In this document: piece by piece, positions 8,501-16,922 of the stretch
How positions within the stretch are numbered: position 1 is the stretch's first letter
Layout: each line of letters opens with the position of its first letter
NCBI RefSeq assembly: GCF_018860705.1
Contig: NZ_JAHKQA010000078.1
Location: 1-60,887, forward strand
Direction: 5' to 3'
Origin: Citreicella sp. C3M06
Lineage (GTDB): Bacteria > Pseudomonadota > Alphaproteobacteria > Rhodobacterales > Rhodobacteraceae
DNA: 60,887 nucleotides
Notes under the pieces: generated by a model
What the model was told of the DNA's origin: nothing
The model's input: the letters and a program-made list of their open reading frames with translations, nothing else
Database searches by the model: none
Program-made: the position numbers and the translations under genes

Positions 8501-11200
8501 GGACGCGCTGCCGCTGCTGCCGAAAAAGCTCCCCGTGCCGGCCTCGTCGCCGGTGAACAGAACATCGGCGCCGCTGGACCCGCCGGCGTTTTCGAACGCC
8601 AATGTGTCATCGCCCACCCCGGTTTCCCCGCCGACGATGATGTCGTTGCCATCGCCGCCGCGCATCTGGATGTTGTCGCCGTCGTCCTGGCCAAGGACCG
8701 TGTCGTCACCACCCCCACCGGTCAGGCTGTCCTGGCCGAGGCCGCCATGAATGGTGTCGGACCCATCTCCGCCATCGACCGTATCGCCGCCAGCGCCACC
8801 CAGCACCGAATCCGCGCCGCCCATGGCATCGATGTCGGCGCCAATGCTGTCGGCGCTGGCATCCACCAGATCGGCGTAATTTGTGAGGACGAGATGTTCG
8901 GTCTCTGTAAAGGTGACGGTATTGGTGCCATCCGTGATCGACCCGGCCGAATCGGCGGTATAGGTGGCCGTGACGCTGTGGCTGACGGCGTTTAGATGAA
9001 TGGTGTCGTAATCGACGCCACCCTCGCCGCCGGTCACCGTGTCGGCGCCGAAACTGTTCTCGACCACGAATGTGTCGGAATCGTCGCCGCCGTCGAGGCT
9101 GTCGTTTCCGGTTCCCCCATACAGCGTGTCATCTCCGGCCCCACCCTGAAGGGTGTCGATGCCGTCGCCGCCGTCCAGCACATCCGCGCCGGCACTGCCA
9201 ATCATCGAATCGTCGCCATCCCTGCCTTCGATCCGTTCGACGCCAGTCATCGTATAGCCGGAAAAATCCACCGTATCGTCGCCCGAGGTGGCGATGATAC
9301 GGTCATAGCCGGCACCGCCGTCGATCTCTTCGATGCTGGTCAGGTTGGCGAGGCCGCTTTCGACATAGAGTACATCGCTGCTGGTCGAGCCTTCGATCTT
9401 GTCGTAGCCATCGCCGCCGTCGATCTGATCCAGCCCGCCGCTCGATCCGTAGATCGTGAAGCTGTCGTCGCCGCCGCCGCCGATCAGCGTGTCATTGCCG
9501 CTGTTGCCGTAGATGTAATCGCCGCTGGCGGAGCCGATGATCGAATCGTTGCCGGCGCCGCCGTCGATCTGCTCGATGCTTGTGAGGATCGGACCGCTGG
9601 AGAAATCCAGCGTATCGTCGCCCGAGGTGGCGATGATACGGTCATAGCCGGCACCGCCGTCGATCTCTTCGATGCTGGTCAGGTTGGCGAGGCCGCTTTC
9701 GACAAAGAGTACATCGCTGCTGGTCGAGCCTTCGATCTTGTCGTAGCCATCGCCGCCGTCGATCTGATCCAGCCCACCGCCCGATCCGTAGATCGAGAAG
9801 CTGTCGTCGCCGTCGCCGCCGATCAGCGTGTCATTGCCGCTGTTGCCGTAGATGAAATCGCCGCTGGCGGTGCCGATGATCGAATCGTTGCCCGCGCCGC
9901 CGTCGATCTGCTCGATGCTTGTGAGGATCGGACCGCTGGAGAAATCCAGCGTATCGTCGCCCGAGGTGGCGATGATACGGTCATAGCCCGCACCGCCGTC
10001 GATCTCTTCGATGCTGGTCAGGTTGGCGAGGCCGCTTTCGACATAAAGTACATCGCTGCTGGTTGAGCCTTCGATCTTGTCGTAGCCATCGCCGCCATCG
10101 ATCTGATCCAGCCCACCGCCCGAGCCGTAGATCGAGAAGCTGTCGTCGCCGCCGCCGCCGATTAGCGTGTCATTGCCGCTGTTGCCGTAGATGTAATCGC
10201 CGCTGGCGGTGCCGATGATCGAGTCGTTTCCGGCGCCGCCGTCGATCTGCTCGATGCTTGTGAGGATCGGACCGCTGGAGAAATCCAACGTATCGTCGCC
10301 CGAGGTGGCGATGATACGGTCATAGCCCGCACCGCCGTCGATCTCTTCGATGCTGGTCAAGTTGGCGAGGCCGCTTTCGACGTAGAGTATGTCGTTGCTG
10401 GACCATCCCTCGATCTTGTCATAGCCATCGCCGCCGTCGATCTGATCCAGCCCGCCGCCCGATCCGTAGATCAAGAAGCTGTCGTCGCCGCCGCCGCCGA
10501 TCAGCGTGTCATTGCCGCTGTTGCCGTAGATGAAATCGCCGCTGGCGGAGCCGATGATCGAATCGTTGCCCGAACCGCCGTCGATCAGCTCGATGCTTGT
10601 GAGCGTATACCCCACAGACAGGTCGATCGTGTCATCGCCCGATGTGCCCCGGATCACATCATACCCATCGCCGCCGTCGATCACCTCGACGCTGGTGAGG
10701 TTGCTCAGTCCGCTGCTGACGTTGAAGACATCGTTGCTGGAGGAGCCTTGCCAGGTATCGGTGCCCGCGCCACCGTCGATCTGGTCGAGCCCGGCGCCGC
10801 TGCCGTGAATCGAAAACGTGTCGTTCCCGTCGCCGCCCGTCAGCGTGTCGTCGCCGCCACCGCCGTAGAAACTGTCGTCGCCCTCGCCGCCATCAAAGTC
10901 TTCAGAACCGCCGCTGCCGGTGAAACTGTCGTTGCCGGCACTGCCGATGATGGTGAAATACTCGAACTCCGTCGATGGGCCGAGCTGCGCGTCAAAAGGG
11001 CCGCTGGCGCTGGCGTCGCCAATGACGAAAACCGTTGTCCCGTCGTTGATCGACAGTTTGCCGGTGCTCGCCACAAAGGCGATCTGATGTGTATTCGGCA
11101 GGCCGGAAAGATCGAGACTGTGCCCGCCTGCGGATTCCGCAATCGAGTTCCAGAAGTCGGGGTCATTCCAGTTGGCCAGATCGACCAGATAAACAGTCAT
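5537..11200 (-). CDS. giant RTX calcium-binding repeat protein with C-terminal Hint domain
   Basis: The protein is about 1,887 residues and very acidic, and is packed with RTX nonapeptides of the GGxGxDxLx type (for example GGDGNDTLTGGAGRDTI). These bind Ca2+ as parallel beta-rolls and are typical of type I secreted or surface-anchored proteins. I chose the start MTVYLVDLANWND at 11200; an in-frame codon at 11287 adds residues unlike the family. There is no Sec signal. The last 195 or so residues form a Hint (hedgehog/intein-like) domain beginning CFTSGTAILTPTGNVAIDDL, common at the C-terminus of rhodobacterial RTX proteins and thought to self-process. It ends with about 35 residues rich in Pro and Arg. 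Several long modules are duplicated (about 6.85-7.15 kb and 7.95-8.28 kb encode similar 100-residue stretches). No type I secretion genes are nearby. The role is likely adhesion, biofilm or surface layer; the exact function is unknown. Confidence 0.9.
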   Translation of the reverse strand: MTVYLVDLANWNDPDFWNSIAESAGGHSLDLSGLPNTHQIAFVASTGKLSINDGTTVFVIGDASASGPFDAQLGPSTEFEYFTIIGSAGNDSFTGSGGSEDFDGGEGDDSFYGGGGDDTLTGGDGNDTFSIHGSGAGLDQIDGGAGTDTWQGSSSNDVFNVSSGLSNLTSVEVIDGGDGYDVIRGTSGDDTIDLSVGYTLTSIELIDGGSGNDSIIGSASGDFIYGNSGNDTLIGGGGDDSFLIYGSGGGLDQIDGGDGYDKIEGWSSNDILYVESGLANLTSIEEIDGGAGYDRIIATSGDDTLDFSSGPILTSIEQIDGGAGNDSIIGTASGDYIYGNSGNDTLIGGGGDDSFSIYGSGGGLDQIDGGDGYDKIEGSTSSDVLYVESGLANLTSIEEIDGGAGYDRIIATSGDDTLDFSSGPILTSIEQIDGGAGNDSIIGTASGDFIYGNSGNDTLIGGDGDDSFSIYGSGGGLDQIDGGDGYDKIEGSTSSDVLFVESGLANLTSIEEIDGGAGYDRIIATSGDDTLDFSSGPILTSIEQIDGGAGNDSIIGSASGDYIYGNSGNDTLIGGGGDDSFTIYGSSGGLDQIDGGDGYDKIEGSTSSDVLYVESGLANLTSIEEIDGGAGYDRIIATSGDDTVDFSGYTMTGVERIEGRDGDDSMIGSAGADVLDGGDGIDTLQGGAGDDTLYGGTGNDSLDGGDDSDTFVVENSFGADTVTGGEGGVDYDTIHLNAVSHSVTATYTADSAGSITDGTNTVTFTETEHLVLTNYADLVDASADSIGADIDAMGGADSVLGGAGGDTVDGGDGSDTIHGGLGQDSLTGGGGDDTVLGQDDGDNIQMRGGDGNDIIVGGETGVGDDTLAFENAGGSSGADVLFTGDEAGTGSFFGSSGSASFTEIEAVQGTAGADRLDASATTAGTTLFGGAGDDTLIGGIGNDLLEGGEGGDTFIVLDGFSSDTIRGGNGRDTIDMNALSAAVTVTFTGDAAGTITDGTSTLTFEAIEYLILSEGADLVDATLDNLGTEIDAMGGADSVLGGGGADTVRGGEGNDTIDGAAGDDSLAGDVGDDSLRGGDGNDTLTGGAGRDTILGDDGNDSIDGGEDADSIDGGYGNDTLLGGAGSDTILGGIGNDLIGGGEDADSLEGGDGADTLAGGAGADTLLGGTGDDSLLGGTGGDLLAGGDGADTIVQEDGFGADTITGGEGGADADLINLRALSAGATVIFSGDEAGTITDGTSAASFVETERLWLTEQADFLYASADSAGTSVAAGGGADTLTGGAGNDVLEGEDGSDSLLGGAGADTLSGGAGDDTLTGGAGNDILDGGTGADTFIVQNGFGTDTIHGGDARDTIDLSALNVPVTVTFTGDASGTITDGTSTLTFDNIEYLILTDWADLVDATADSLGIEIDALGGDDSVLGGSGADTVRAGDGNDTVDGAAGDDSLSGDLGNDSLSGGDGDDTLVGGAGLDTILGGTGTDSIDGSDGNDSIDGGAGNDTIAGGDGDDYIDGGAGDDYLTTGLGQDTLVGGDGNDTLMNSAGDDSLVGGAGDDSLVASGGNDTLEGGDGNDTLEGGVDHDSLSGGDGNDVFVYHAGDGNDTITDFNYGNTGALNDGDSTNNDFIDLSGFYDNPSQLRADQSDDGILNQSNTLDDRGNAVDYTDNTQFGTGSLTMQGATASSYSADNTGVVCFTSGTAILTPTGNVAIDDLRVGSLVCTLDNGPQRIVWIGSREVSHDELTSRPELLPVLIRRGTLGAERDLLVSRQHGVLIGQDNFARSIHLAETMKGVRIARGKRTVTYIHLMFEEHQVIFSEGLATESFFPGRMSLQMMPNPEQTEFRKLFPVFATAINTDDEAPTYPVALARPFLPRRSLAGTIPPELRPAGVSP
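9245..10610. repeat. 339-bp tandem repeat inside the RTX gene (four units)
   Basis: The 20-base string cgtatcgtcgcccgaggtgg begins at 9272, 9611, 9950 and 10289, exactly 339 bases (113 codons) apart; the units between are nearly identical in DNA. Each unit encodes two RTX turns plus the segment ESGLANLTSIEEIDGGAGYD. The outer units diverge. The near-identity at DNA level points to recent duplication or gene conversion, and copy number may vary between strains. Confidence 0.9.
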
Positions 11201-11850
11201 GGGCGCATGTCCGAAGTTGCGCCCCAAGGTTATGCCGCCGCCGTAAAGATATGATTGACTTCGAAAACATGAATCTAAGCGTCCCATCCCGGCAGATGGT
11301 ACAAGGGGTCAATGACAGGCTCGGGACCGTGCCGATGCGTCATCGCCTGCAAACCCCTGCTTTCTGCGAGCGGCTGATCGCGGCAGCGCGGGGGGCGGAC
11401 ATGGCGCCGCCGCGCCGTCTTCGATTCCTTGCATCGGCCCCATTGAAATATCGCTGATCGAGACGCTGTAACAGCTTGCGCCGCCTGCAGGTCGTGCAGC
11501 AGGTACCTGCGAAAGATCTGCGCGCAGCGACGTCCGGGTTCAGAGACTGCCCGCCGCAGTCCGCATATGCGGTTCCGGTACAGTCCTGGCAAGGATGAGG
11601 CGGGTCAGTGTCAGCCGGATGCGTCATGGACGCTGCGCCCTTTGTTGCCTGTCGGACATCAGATCGTAGACAGGGTCCGAAAAGCGCACGAATAGGGGGG
11701 CGTGGGATCACAGACAGGCGCGAGGCGACATCTACGTCGACGATTTTATCGAAAATCGCCCGCTGATCGCCCGGGCCTGCGTTCGAGGAAGGATCCGGTG
11801 TAAGACATCGCTAGGCGCGGCTGGCGAAGGATCACGGTCAGCCGTCAGTT
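11201..11850. other. no confident gene
   Basis: Between the RTX start and the serine-hydrolase remnant there are only short open frames without family resemblance or consistent codon bias. One minus-strand frame (11340-11711) is Cys/Arg-rich and looks non-coding. The promoter of the RTX gene should lie just right of 11200, but I cannot point to clear -35/-10 boxes. Confidence 0.5.
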
Positions 11851-11854
11851 GTCA

Positions 11855-12235
11855 CTGCCTTGCGTACGGCGATCCATACACTGCAACTGTTCGATCCGGG
11901 CGAGGCATGGGAATACGGCACCGGCATCGAGTGGGTGAGGCAGGTGGTCGAAGACATCCGGGGCAAGCACCTTGGCATGGTGATGCGCGCGGATCTTCGA
12001 TCCTCTGGCCATGGACAAGATCGCCTTCACTCGCACCGAGGCGATGAAGCAGCGCACAGCCACCAATCACGCCCGCCGAGAGGACGGCGCGCTGACGCCG
12101 CTGGACGGAGCCGCCTTGCCGGACACGCCCGAAATCGACATGGGCGGGCACCGGCTTTACGCCACGGCGCCCGAATACATGAAGATCACCCGCATGTGGT
12201 TAAACGATGGTGACGGTCCTCGAGGGCGGGTTCTG
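11855..12235 (+). pseudogene. beta-lactamase-related serine hydrolase, fragment
   Basis: The readings [20 protein letters not shown] and [12 protein letters not shown], then (after a frame shift near 12000) [20 protein letters not shown] and [20 protein letters not shown], correspond to the middle of a class C beta-lactamase/EstB-like esterase. The Y-x-N-like motif region is the WEYGTG box. The N-terminal SxxK part and the C-terminus are absent; sequence after 12240 is IS-related. Probably truncated by the IS insertions to its right. Confidence 0.65.
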
Positions 12236-12284
12236 AGGGGCTTTGTTGTGTGGTTCACTGCGTGAAAACAGAATGATAGCTAGG

Positions 12285-12640
12285 TATTTAGACCCGGCAG
12301 TTGGTGGATCGGATCGAGAATGAAACGATCTGACTCTGATGTCCGGATTTTGCAGACGTATTCGTAAGGCGCGAGCCTGTTGAGGGTCTTGAACTTGCGG
12401 GCAAAAATAAACGCCGCCATGACGTCGGTGAGGTGCGTGCGCGGCAGGTCGAGGCTGGCGTGGTGATATCGTTTAACGGTCGCGATCCTTGATCGTGCGG
12501 TTCATCCGCTCAACCTGGCCGCCCCTCGGGCAAACAGTCCCCCGGACTGTTTCCTGTTCTTCGCGGCTCCAAGGATGGTTCTGCTTGGTGAGCCGATGCT
12601 CGATCCCGTTCGCCTCGCAGATCATAGCAAACCGCAGCTG
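12285..12640 (-). pseudogene. IS481-family transposase, C-terminal remnant
   Basis: The minus strand reads FAMICEANGIEHRLTKQNHP, GQVERMNRTIKD and, after a frame shift, HASLDLPRTHLTDVMAAFIF, LNRLAPYEYVCKI and DRFILDPIHQLPGLNT. This is the conserved end of IS481 (rve integrase-fold) transposases, including the last catalytic Glu region (VERMNRT). Most of the catalytic core is missing. About 14 extra codons interrupt it at the palindrome noted separately. Confidence 0.8.
12532..12552. repeat. perfect palindrome inserted in the IS481 remnant
   Basis: The sequence aaacagtcc-ccc-ggactgttt has 9-base arms and a 3-base loop. It sits between the codons for NHPW and GQVERM, where IS481 transposases normally have two residues; here 16 codons occupy the gap without breaking the frame. 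This looks like a small palindromic insertion element. Confidence 0.7.
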
Positions 12641-12814
12641 CCTGGATGATGCGTGTTCCGATTGCGGGGCTGCTCGGCGAATTGGATGTCGTTATCCATT
12701 GTCCGGCAGTTGATTGGTATCCCTCCGGCGGGGGCCGCCTGACGGGGCGCTGGAGGCGATGATAAGTCCGACGTTATGGTCGACCTTACGTTCACACCGC
12801 AGATCGCGATCCTG

Positions 12815-13166
12815 TCCGCCAAGGATGCCCCGCGTCGTCGGCACTGGAGCGATGCCGACAAGATCAGGGTTGTCTAGGAAAGCCATCGGGGTCATCGGCA
12901 GGTCTCAGCGACAGCGCGGCGGCATGGCATCTGCCGTTCGCTGCTGACCGTCTGGCGGGGACAATATCAGGACGGCGAGCTCGCGAACGCAAGCGGCCCT
13001 GCTTTCGTGCCGGTGAAGATGGCGCCGGACATTGATACCCAGTCGTCGCGGCAGCCGGCTTCCGACGTCCAGCTCGAGATCGTTCTGAGGAGCGGGCGGC
13101 GCCTGCTCGTGCCGGCTTCGGTGGACCCGGACGCATTGGCCCGACTGCTGCCGATCCTCGAGGGCA
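12815..13166 (+). pseudogene. IS66 TnpA (orf1) remnant
   Basis: The plus strand reads RRHWSDADKIRVV, a stop at 12876-12878, then RSLLTVWRGQYQDGEL, GPAFVPVKMAP and VQLEIVLRSGRRLLVPASVD. This is the IS66 accessory protein TnpA (helix-turn-helix, about 130 residues). The in-frame stop and a frame slip make it non-functional. tnpB follows immediately, as in intact IS66 elements. Confidence 0.8.
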
Positions 13167-13167
13167 A

Positions 13168-13505
13168 ATCATCGCCTTCCCGGCGGGGGTGCGCGTTTGG
13201 ATCGCCGGTGGGGTGACCGACATACGGCGCGGCATGAACACGCTGGCGCTGACGGTCCAGCAAGGGCTCGGGCGCGATCCACATGCCGGAGAGATCTTCT
13301 GCTTTCGCGGCCGCAAAGGCGAGCTGGTCAAGCTGCTGTGGCACGACGGCGTGGGCATGTCGCTGTAAAGGCCGGGAAGGTCATCTGGCCGAGCAGCGGC
13401 ACCGGCGAGGCCGTGCAGATCTCGGCAGCCCAACTCGGCTATCTCCTGGAGGGGATAGACTGGCGCAATCCGCGGTGGACACAACGCCCAGCAAAGGCAG
13501 AATAA
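13168..13505 (+). pseudogene. IS66 TnpB (orf2) remnant
   Basis: IAFPAGVRVWIAGGVTDIRR, GMNTLALTVQQGLGRDPHAG and FCFRGRKGELVKLLWHDGVG are the hallmark of the IS66 Orf2 protein. A stop after VGMSL (13366-13368) and a frame shift precede the end GYLLEGIDWRNPRWTQRP. A full protein would be about 115 residues, so nearly all of it is present but split. Confidence 0.85.
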
Positions 13506-13559
13506 TAGTTTGCGAAAGCCCATATTTTGTTGGGCCCACCATCCGCTCGGAGTCTGCTT

Positions 13560-14140
13560 CGGGCGTGTCCGACACCGCTTCAGAGATTGCCCGACTGCGC
13601 GCTGCCCTGGCGGCGTCAGAGGCCCGCGCCGCGGTCGCCGAGAGCGAGCTGGCGCAGGCTCGTGCGGTGGTCTCGACCTTTGAGGCCATGATCAAGCACG
13701 TCAAGCTGGAGATCGCCAAACTCCGGCGCGCCCACTACGGCCACAGCGCCGAACGCCGTGCCCGCCAGATCGATCAGATGGAGATGCAACTCGAGGAACT
13801 CAAGGCCGCCGCCACCGAGGAGAGATCGCCGCCGGGAAGGCGAAGACCTTAGCGCTCGCCGGGTTCGAGCGCCGCCGCCCGCGCGCAAGCCATTCCCCGC
13901 GTACCCGCCACGCGAGCGCGTGGTGATCGGCGCCCTGACGGCTGCTTTTGCTGTGGGTCGGACCGCATCGTGAAGATGGGTTAGGAGTTACCGAGACGCT
14001 CGAGGACATCCCGCGGCAGTGGAAGGTGATCCAGACCGTTCGGGAGAAGTTCACGTGCCGGGCCTGCGAGAAGATCAGCCAGCCGCCAGCGCCCTTCCAT
14101 CCCACGCTGCGGGGATGGGCTGGACCGAATCTGCTGGCAT
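13560..14140 (+). pseudogene. IS66 TnpC transposase, N-terminal part only
   Basis: A coiled-coil N-terminus (AEIARLRAALAAS-like heptads, then FEAMIKHVKLEIAKLRRAHY and GHSAERRARQIDQMEMQLEE) is followed after frame shifts near 13830 and 13970 by the zinc-finger region (KFTCRACEKISQPPAPFHPT, then RGWAGPNLLA). The DDE catalytic core should follow but is replaced by an IS3-family transposase from about 14178. A chimeric junction of two mobile elements. Confidence 0.8.
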
Positions 14141-14177
14141 TCGCCAGCCGGATGCTACGGGGGCTACTGGTGCAAGA

Positions 14178-14815
14178 TGGCTTTAAAATCGGGCGGTTGC
14201 TCGTTGCCACGCTGATGAAGCGGATGGACATCGAAGCGCTCTATCGCGAACCGAACACCTCGAAACCGGCGCCGGGGCACAAAATCTACCCCTATCTGCT
14301 GCGGAAACGGCCCATCACACGGCCCAAGCAGGTCTGTGCGAAGGACATAACCTACATTCCGATGGCGCGCGGGTTCATCTACCTTGCCGCTGTGCTCGAC
14401 TGGTTCACCCGCCCCGTCCTGGCATGGCGCGTGTCGATCACGCTGTAGCGAATTTCTGCATTGAGGCCCACGAGGAGGCGCTTGCACGCCACAGCGCGCC
14501 CGAGATCTTCAACACGGATCAGGGCAGCCAGTTCACATCGCCCGACTTCATCAAGCTCTTGGCGAGCCGGGAGATCAAGATCAGCATGGATGGCAAATGA
14601 GGGTGGCGCGACAACGTCTTCGTGGAGCACCTCTGGAGAACCATCAAATACGAAGAGGTCTACCTGCGGGCTATGCCAGCGTCTCGGAAGCACGCGCCGG
14701 GCTCGGCCGCTATCTCGGCCTCTACAGCAGCCGCCGCCCACATTCATCGCTTGACGGCAAAACCCCCGATCAGGCCAATTTCATCCAGCCGCTGCCCGAA
14801 GCGGCCGCGGTTTAA
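14178..14815 (+). pseudogene. IS3-family OrfB transposase, truncated and interrupted
   Basis: VATLMKRMDIEALYREPNTS, GHKIYPYLLRKRPITRPKQV, DITYIPMARGFIYLAAVLDW, FNTDQGSQF and YSSRRPHSSLDGKTPDQANF identify the rve-type OrfB, with the catalytic Asp residues at DITY and NTDQGS. A stop at 14446-14448, a TGA at 14598-14600 and frame shifts break it; the first 80 or so residues are missing. The element's right end may be near 14870 (tgtacagataatgggggg). Confidence 0.85.
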
Positions 14816-15084
14816 CCAAGGCGGAAATCCACTTAGAAAAAGCCCGGAACCTGTACAGATAATGGGGGGAGCTCACATTGAGTTCCAAGGCCTCCAAGAC
14901 TGTGCGGCACAAGACTTCAGGTTCTCGGAAAACCATCTGACGAGGAGGCGCGGGAGGCCAAGTGCAGGGCTTCGATGCACTGTTCGTCCCGGTCAGGGCA
15001 TTTGGCGTAAGGCTCATCCCCATCGATCACCACATCGGGCATGACCGGCGAGCCCGACGCAGGTTTTGCGGGTCAGGACCGTTC
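14816..15084. other. IS3 right flank and short unassigned sequence
   Basis: The first 55 or so bases look like the non-coding end of the IS3 element. The rest has a short minus-strand open frame (VMPDVVIDGDEPYAKCPD and on) with no family I recognise. No terminator or promoter is evident. Confidence 0.4.
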
Positions 15085-16563
15085 TCAGCTGATAGGCGCA
15101 TAACCGTCAGCGGAGCACGAAATGATGTCAAAGAGGGTGTCGACCGCCCGAACAATCTGCTCTGCATCGAGCGATGAATAGCCCAGCACCAGAGTCCGGT
15201 CGGGAGCGTCCGGGTTAAAATCGTAGGCAGCGCCGCTGGACAGGGCATAGACGCCAACGCCCCGTTCGCGGGCACGCATCTGTATGTCGCGCGCGCAGGG
15301 AAAGTCTGGAGGCAGGTGCCAGACGAGGTGCAGACCGCTTTCCTGACCGGATAGCTGTACATCCCCAAACCGCTTGGTGAGCGCGGCGATAAGGCTATTG
15401 CGACGGGCACGGTAGATTTTGGTCAGCTTTCGCATGTGCCGGTCGAAATGTCCGTCCAGCAGGAATTCCGACAGCGCCCGCTGCTCAAGCCAGGATTGGC
15501 CGTTGCTCATCCGCGCCTTCAGCATGCGTGCCTCGCTCCAGTGGAAGCGGGGAACAACCGCAAAACCGACCCGCAATCCAGCGCCTACGGATTTGGAGAA
15601 TGTGCCGATATAGAACACCCGCCGCCCCTCATCCAGCCCGGCCAGCGCCGTCAGCGGCGGACCATCGTATCGGAAGTCGCTGTCATAATCGTCTTCGATG
15701 ATATAGCTGTCGGTGTCTTCTGCCCATCTGAGCAGCGCCAGCCGACGGCTCAAAGGCAAGGTCGCCCCGGTCGGAAACTGATGCGACGGGGTTACATAGA
15801 TCAGGCTTCGCCCGCTTTCGGGCAGAAGGTCGGTTTGCAGCCCTTCGCCATCCACCGGCACCGCGTCGATTTCCATGTCCCGGGCGCGGAACACCATCGA
15901 GGCACCCACATAGCAAGGCGTCTCGATGGCAAGCCTTTCGGACCGCGTCCGCAGCAATTCAACCACGAGGTTCAGCGCCTCCTGGCCCCCTGACGTGACA
16001 ATGATCTGGTCAGGGCTGGCGATGACACCTCGGCTACGGCCGAGATATTCGGCGATTGCACGGCGCAATTCCGGCAGTCCCGCGGGATCAGAGTAATCGG
16101 TCAAATAGTGCGATTCACGATCCAGCAGCCTCGCGACGATGCGACGCCATATGGGTAAAGGGAAGGCGCTCGCAGCCGAACGACCAACCCAGAAATCCAA
16201 TGCGGGCCGGTCATCTCCGCCCCCCGGTGATCCGGCAAAACACAGCACCGCCTCTGGCGGATCTTCGGGCCTTGGCCCGTTGTCTGGCGCAGGGCGGCTG
16301 CTGATCCGCAGCAGGTCGTCTGGCAGGATCTCAGAGACAAAGAATCCCTTGGTGCTGCGCGACTCGACATAGCCTTCTGCCGCGAGCCGGTCATAGGCGA
16401 TACTCACCGTGTTGCGCGATACACTGTGGCGCATAGCCAGGTTTCGGGTCGGCGGCAGCGCCACCCCCGCCGCCAAGCGACCATCGAGAATCAACTTGCG
16501 GATCTGGTCGAAAATCTGCGCCTGAAGCGGTTTCTCGGCATCAAGATGAAGGATGAGTTCCAT
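15085..16563 (-). CDS. MocR-type GntR regulator with aminotransferase-like domain
   Basis: A 492-residue protein. The N-terminal 75 residues are a winged-helix GntR domain (PLQAQIFDQIRKLILDGRLA, LPPTRNLAMRHSVSRNTVSI). From about residue 110 to the end lies a fold-type I aminotransferase domain, with the PLP-binding features EDDYDSDFRYDG and GTFSKSVGAGLRVGF; the Lys of SKS is the expected Schiff-base residue. MocR proteins bind PLP, often with an amino compound as co-effector, and act at divergent promoters. This gene is divergent from the molybdoenzyme operon (359 bases apart), so it is the probable regulator of that operon. The start at 16563 (MELILHLDAEKPLQ) is natural for the family. The ligand cannot be predicted. 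Confidence 0.92.
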   Translation of the reverse strand: MELILHLDAEKPLQAQIFDQIRKLILDGRLAAGVALPPTRNLAMRHSVSRNTVSIAYDRLAAEGYVESRSTKGFFVSEILPDDLLRISSRPAPDNGPRPEDPPEAVLCFAGSPGGGDDRPALDFWVGRSAASAFPLPIWRRIVARLLDRESHYLTDYSDPAGLPELRRAIAEYLGRSRGVIASPDQIIVTSGGQEALNLVVELLRTRSERLAIETPCYVGASMVFRARDMEIDAVPVDGEGLQTDLLPESGRSLIYVTPSHQFPTGATLPLSRRLALLRWAEDTDSYIIEDDYDSDFRYDGPPLTALAGLDEGRRVFYIGTFSKSVGAGLRVGFAVVPRFHWSEARMLKARMSNGQSWLEQRALSEFLLDGHFDRHMRKLTKIYRARRNSLIAALTKRFGDVQLSGQESGLHLVWHLPPDFPCARDIQMRARERGVGVYALSSGAAYDFNPDAPDRTLVLGYSSLDAEQIVRAVDTLFDIISCSADGYAPIS

Positions 16564-16922
16564 GCAAGCATTCCCTTAGTCACTCGAAACACCCTCGACC
16601 ACGATCAAGAATCCAGTTCAGTTTACGACGGCGTGCCTGAAAAAGCATCATTTCGGATAGGGACGCCGACGGTCTCTAAGGTCCGTGAAATCCAGAAGTT
16701 CACAATCGCCCGACATTTGAGCGAATTTCGGACCCTAAGATCAAATGCTGTACGTCTTGATGTTGGGCGGTGGGGGGAATTCCAGCCAATGACGTTGGCA
16801 CCATTATTTTTGTCATACTTGGCCCTTCGTGCCGCCAAGCCCGGCCACCTATAACTTTCGACAAGCCGCAAACATAGCCTTCCGCGGACCCTACGAAGCG
16901 AACCAGAGCCGGAGACCCCAAG
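16564..16922. promoter_or_regulatory. divergent promoter region of mocR-like gene and molybdoenzyme operon
   Basis: This 359-base region has lower GC than its surroundings and no credible gene. It must hold both promoters and the MocR operator. The Shine-Dalgarno sequence of the molybdoenzyme gene (ccggagacc) is at about 16909-16917. I could not pick out a convincing direct repeat of the kind MocR proteins bind. Confidence 0.6.

Noticed and set aside
8996-10066. A 356-codon open frame on the plus strand opposite the RTX gene, and others like it nearby
   Set aside because: Its sequence is a mirror of the RTX repeat (Val/Ala/Asp-rich periodic residues). High GC and repeat periodicity keep the antisense frame open; no family or start signals.
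9245-10610. The 339-bp repeat as an insertion element
   Set aside because: It is in frame (113 codons), has no terminal inverted repeats or transposase, and encodes RTX motifs like the rest of the protein.
11340-11711. A Cys-rich minus-strand open frame as a small metal-binding protein
   Set aside because: Composition is irregular, there is no ribosome-binding site, and the Cys residues do not form a known motif.
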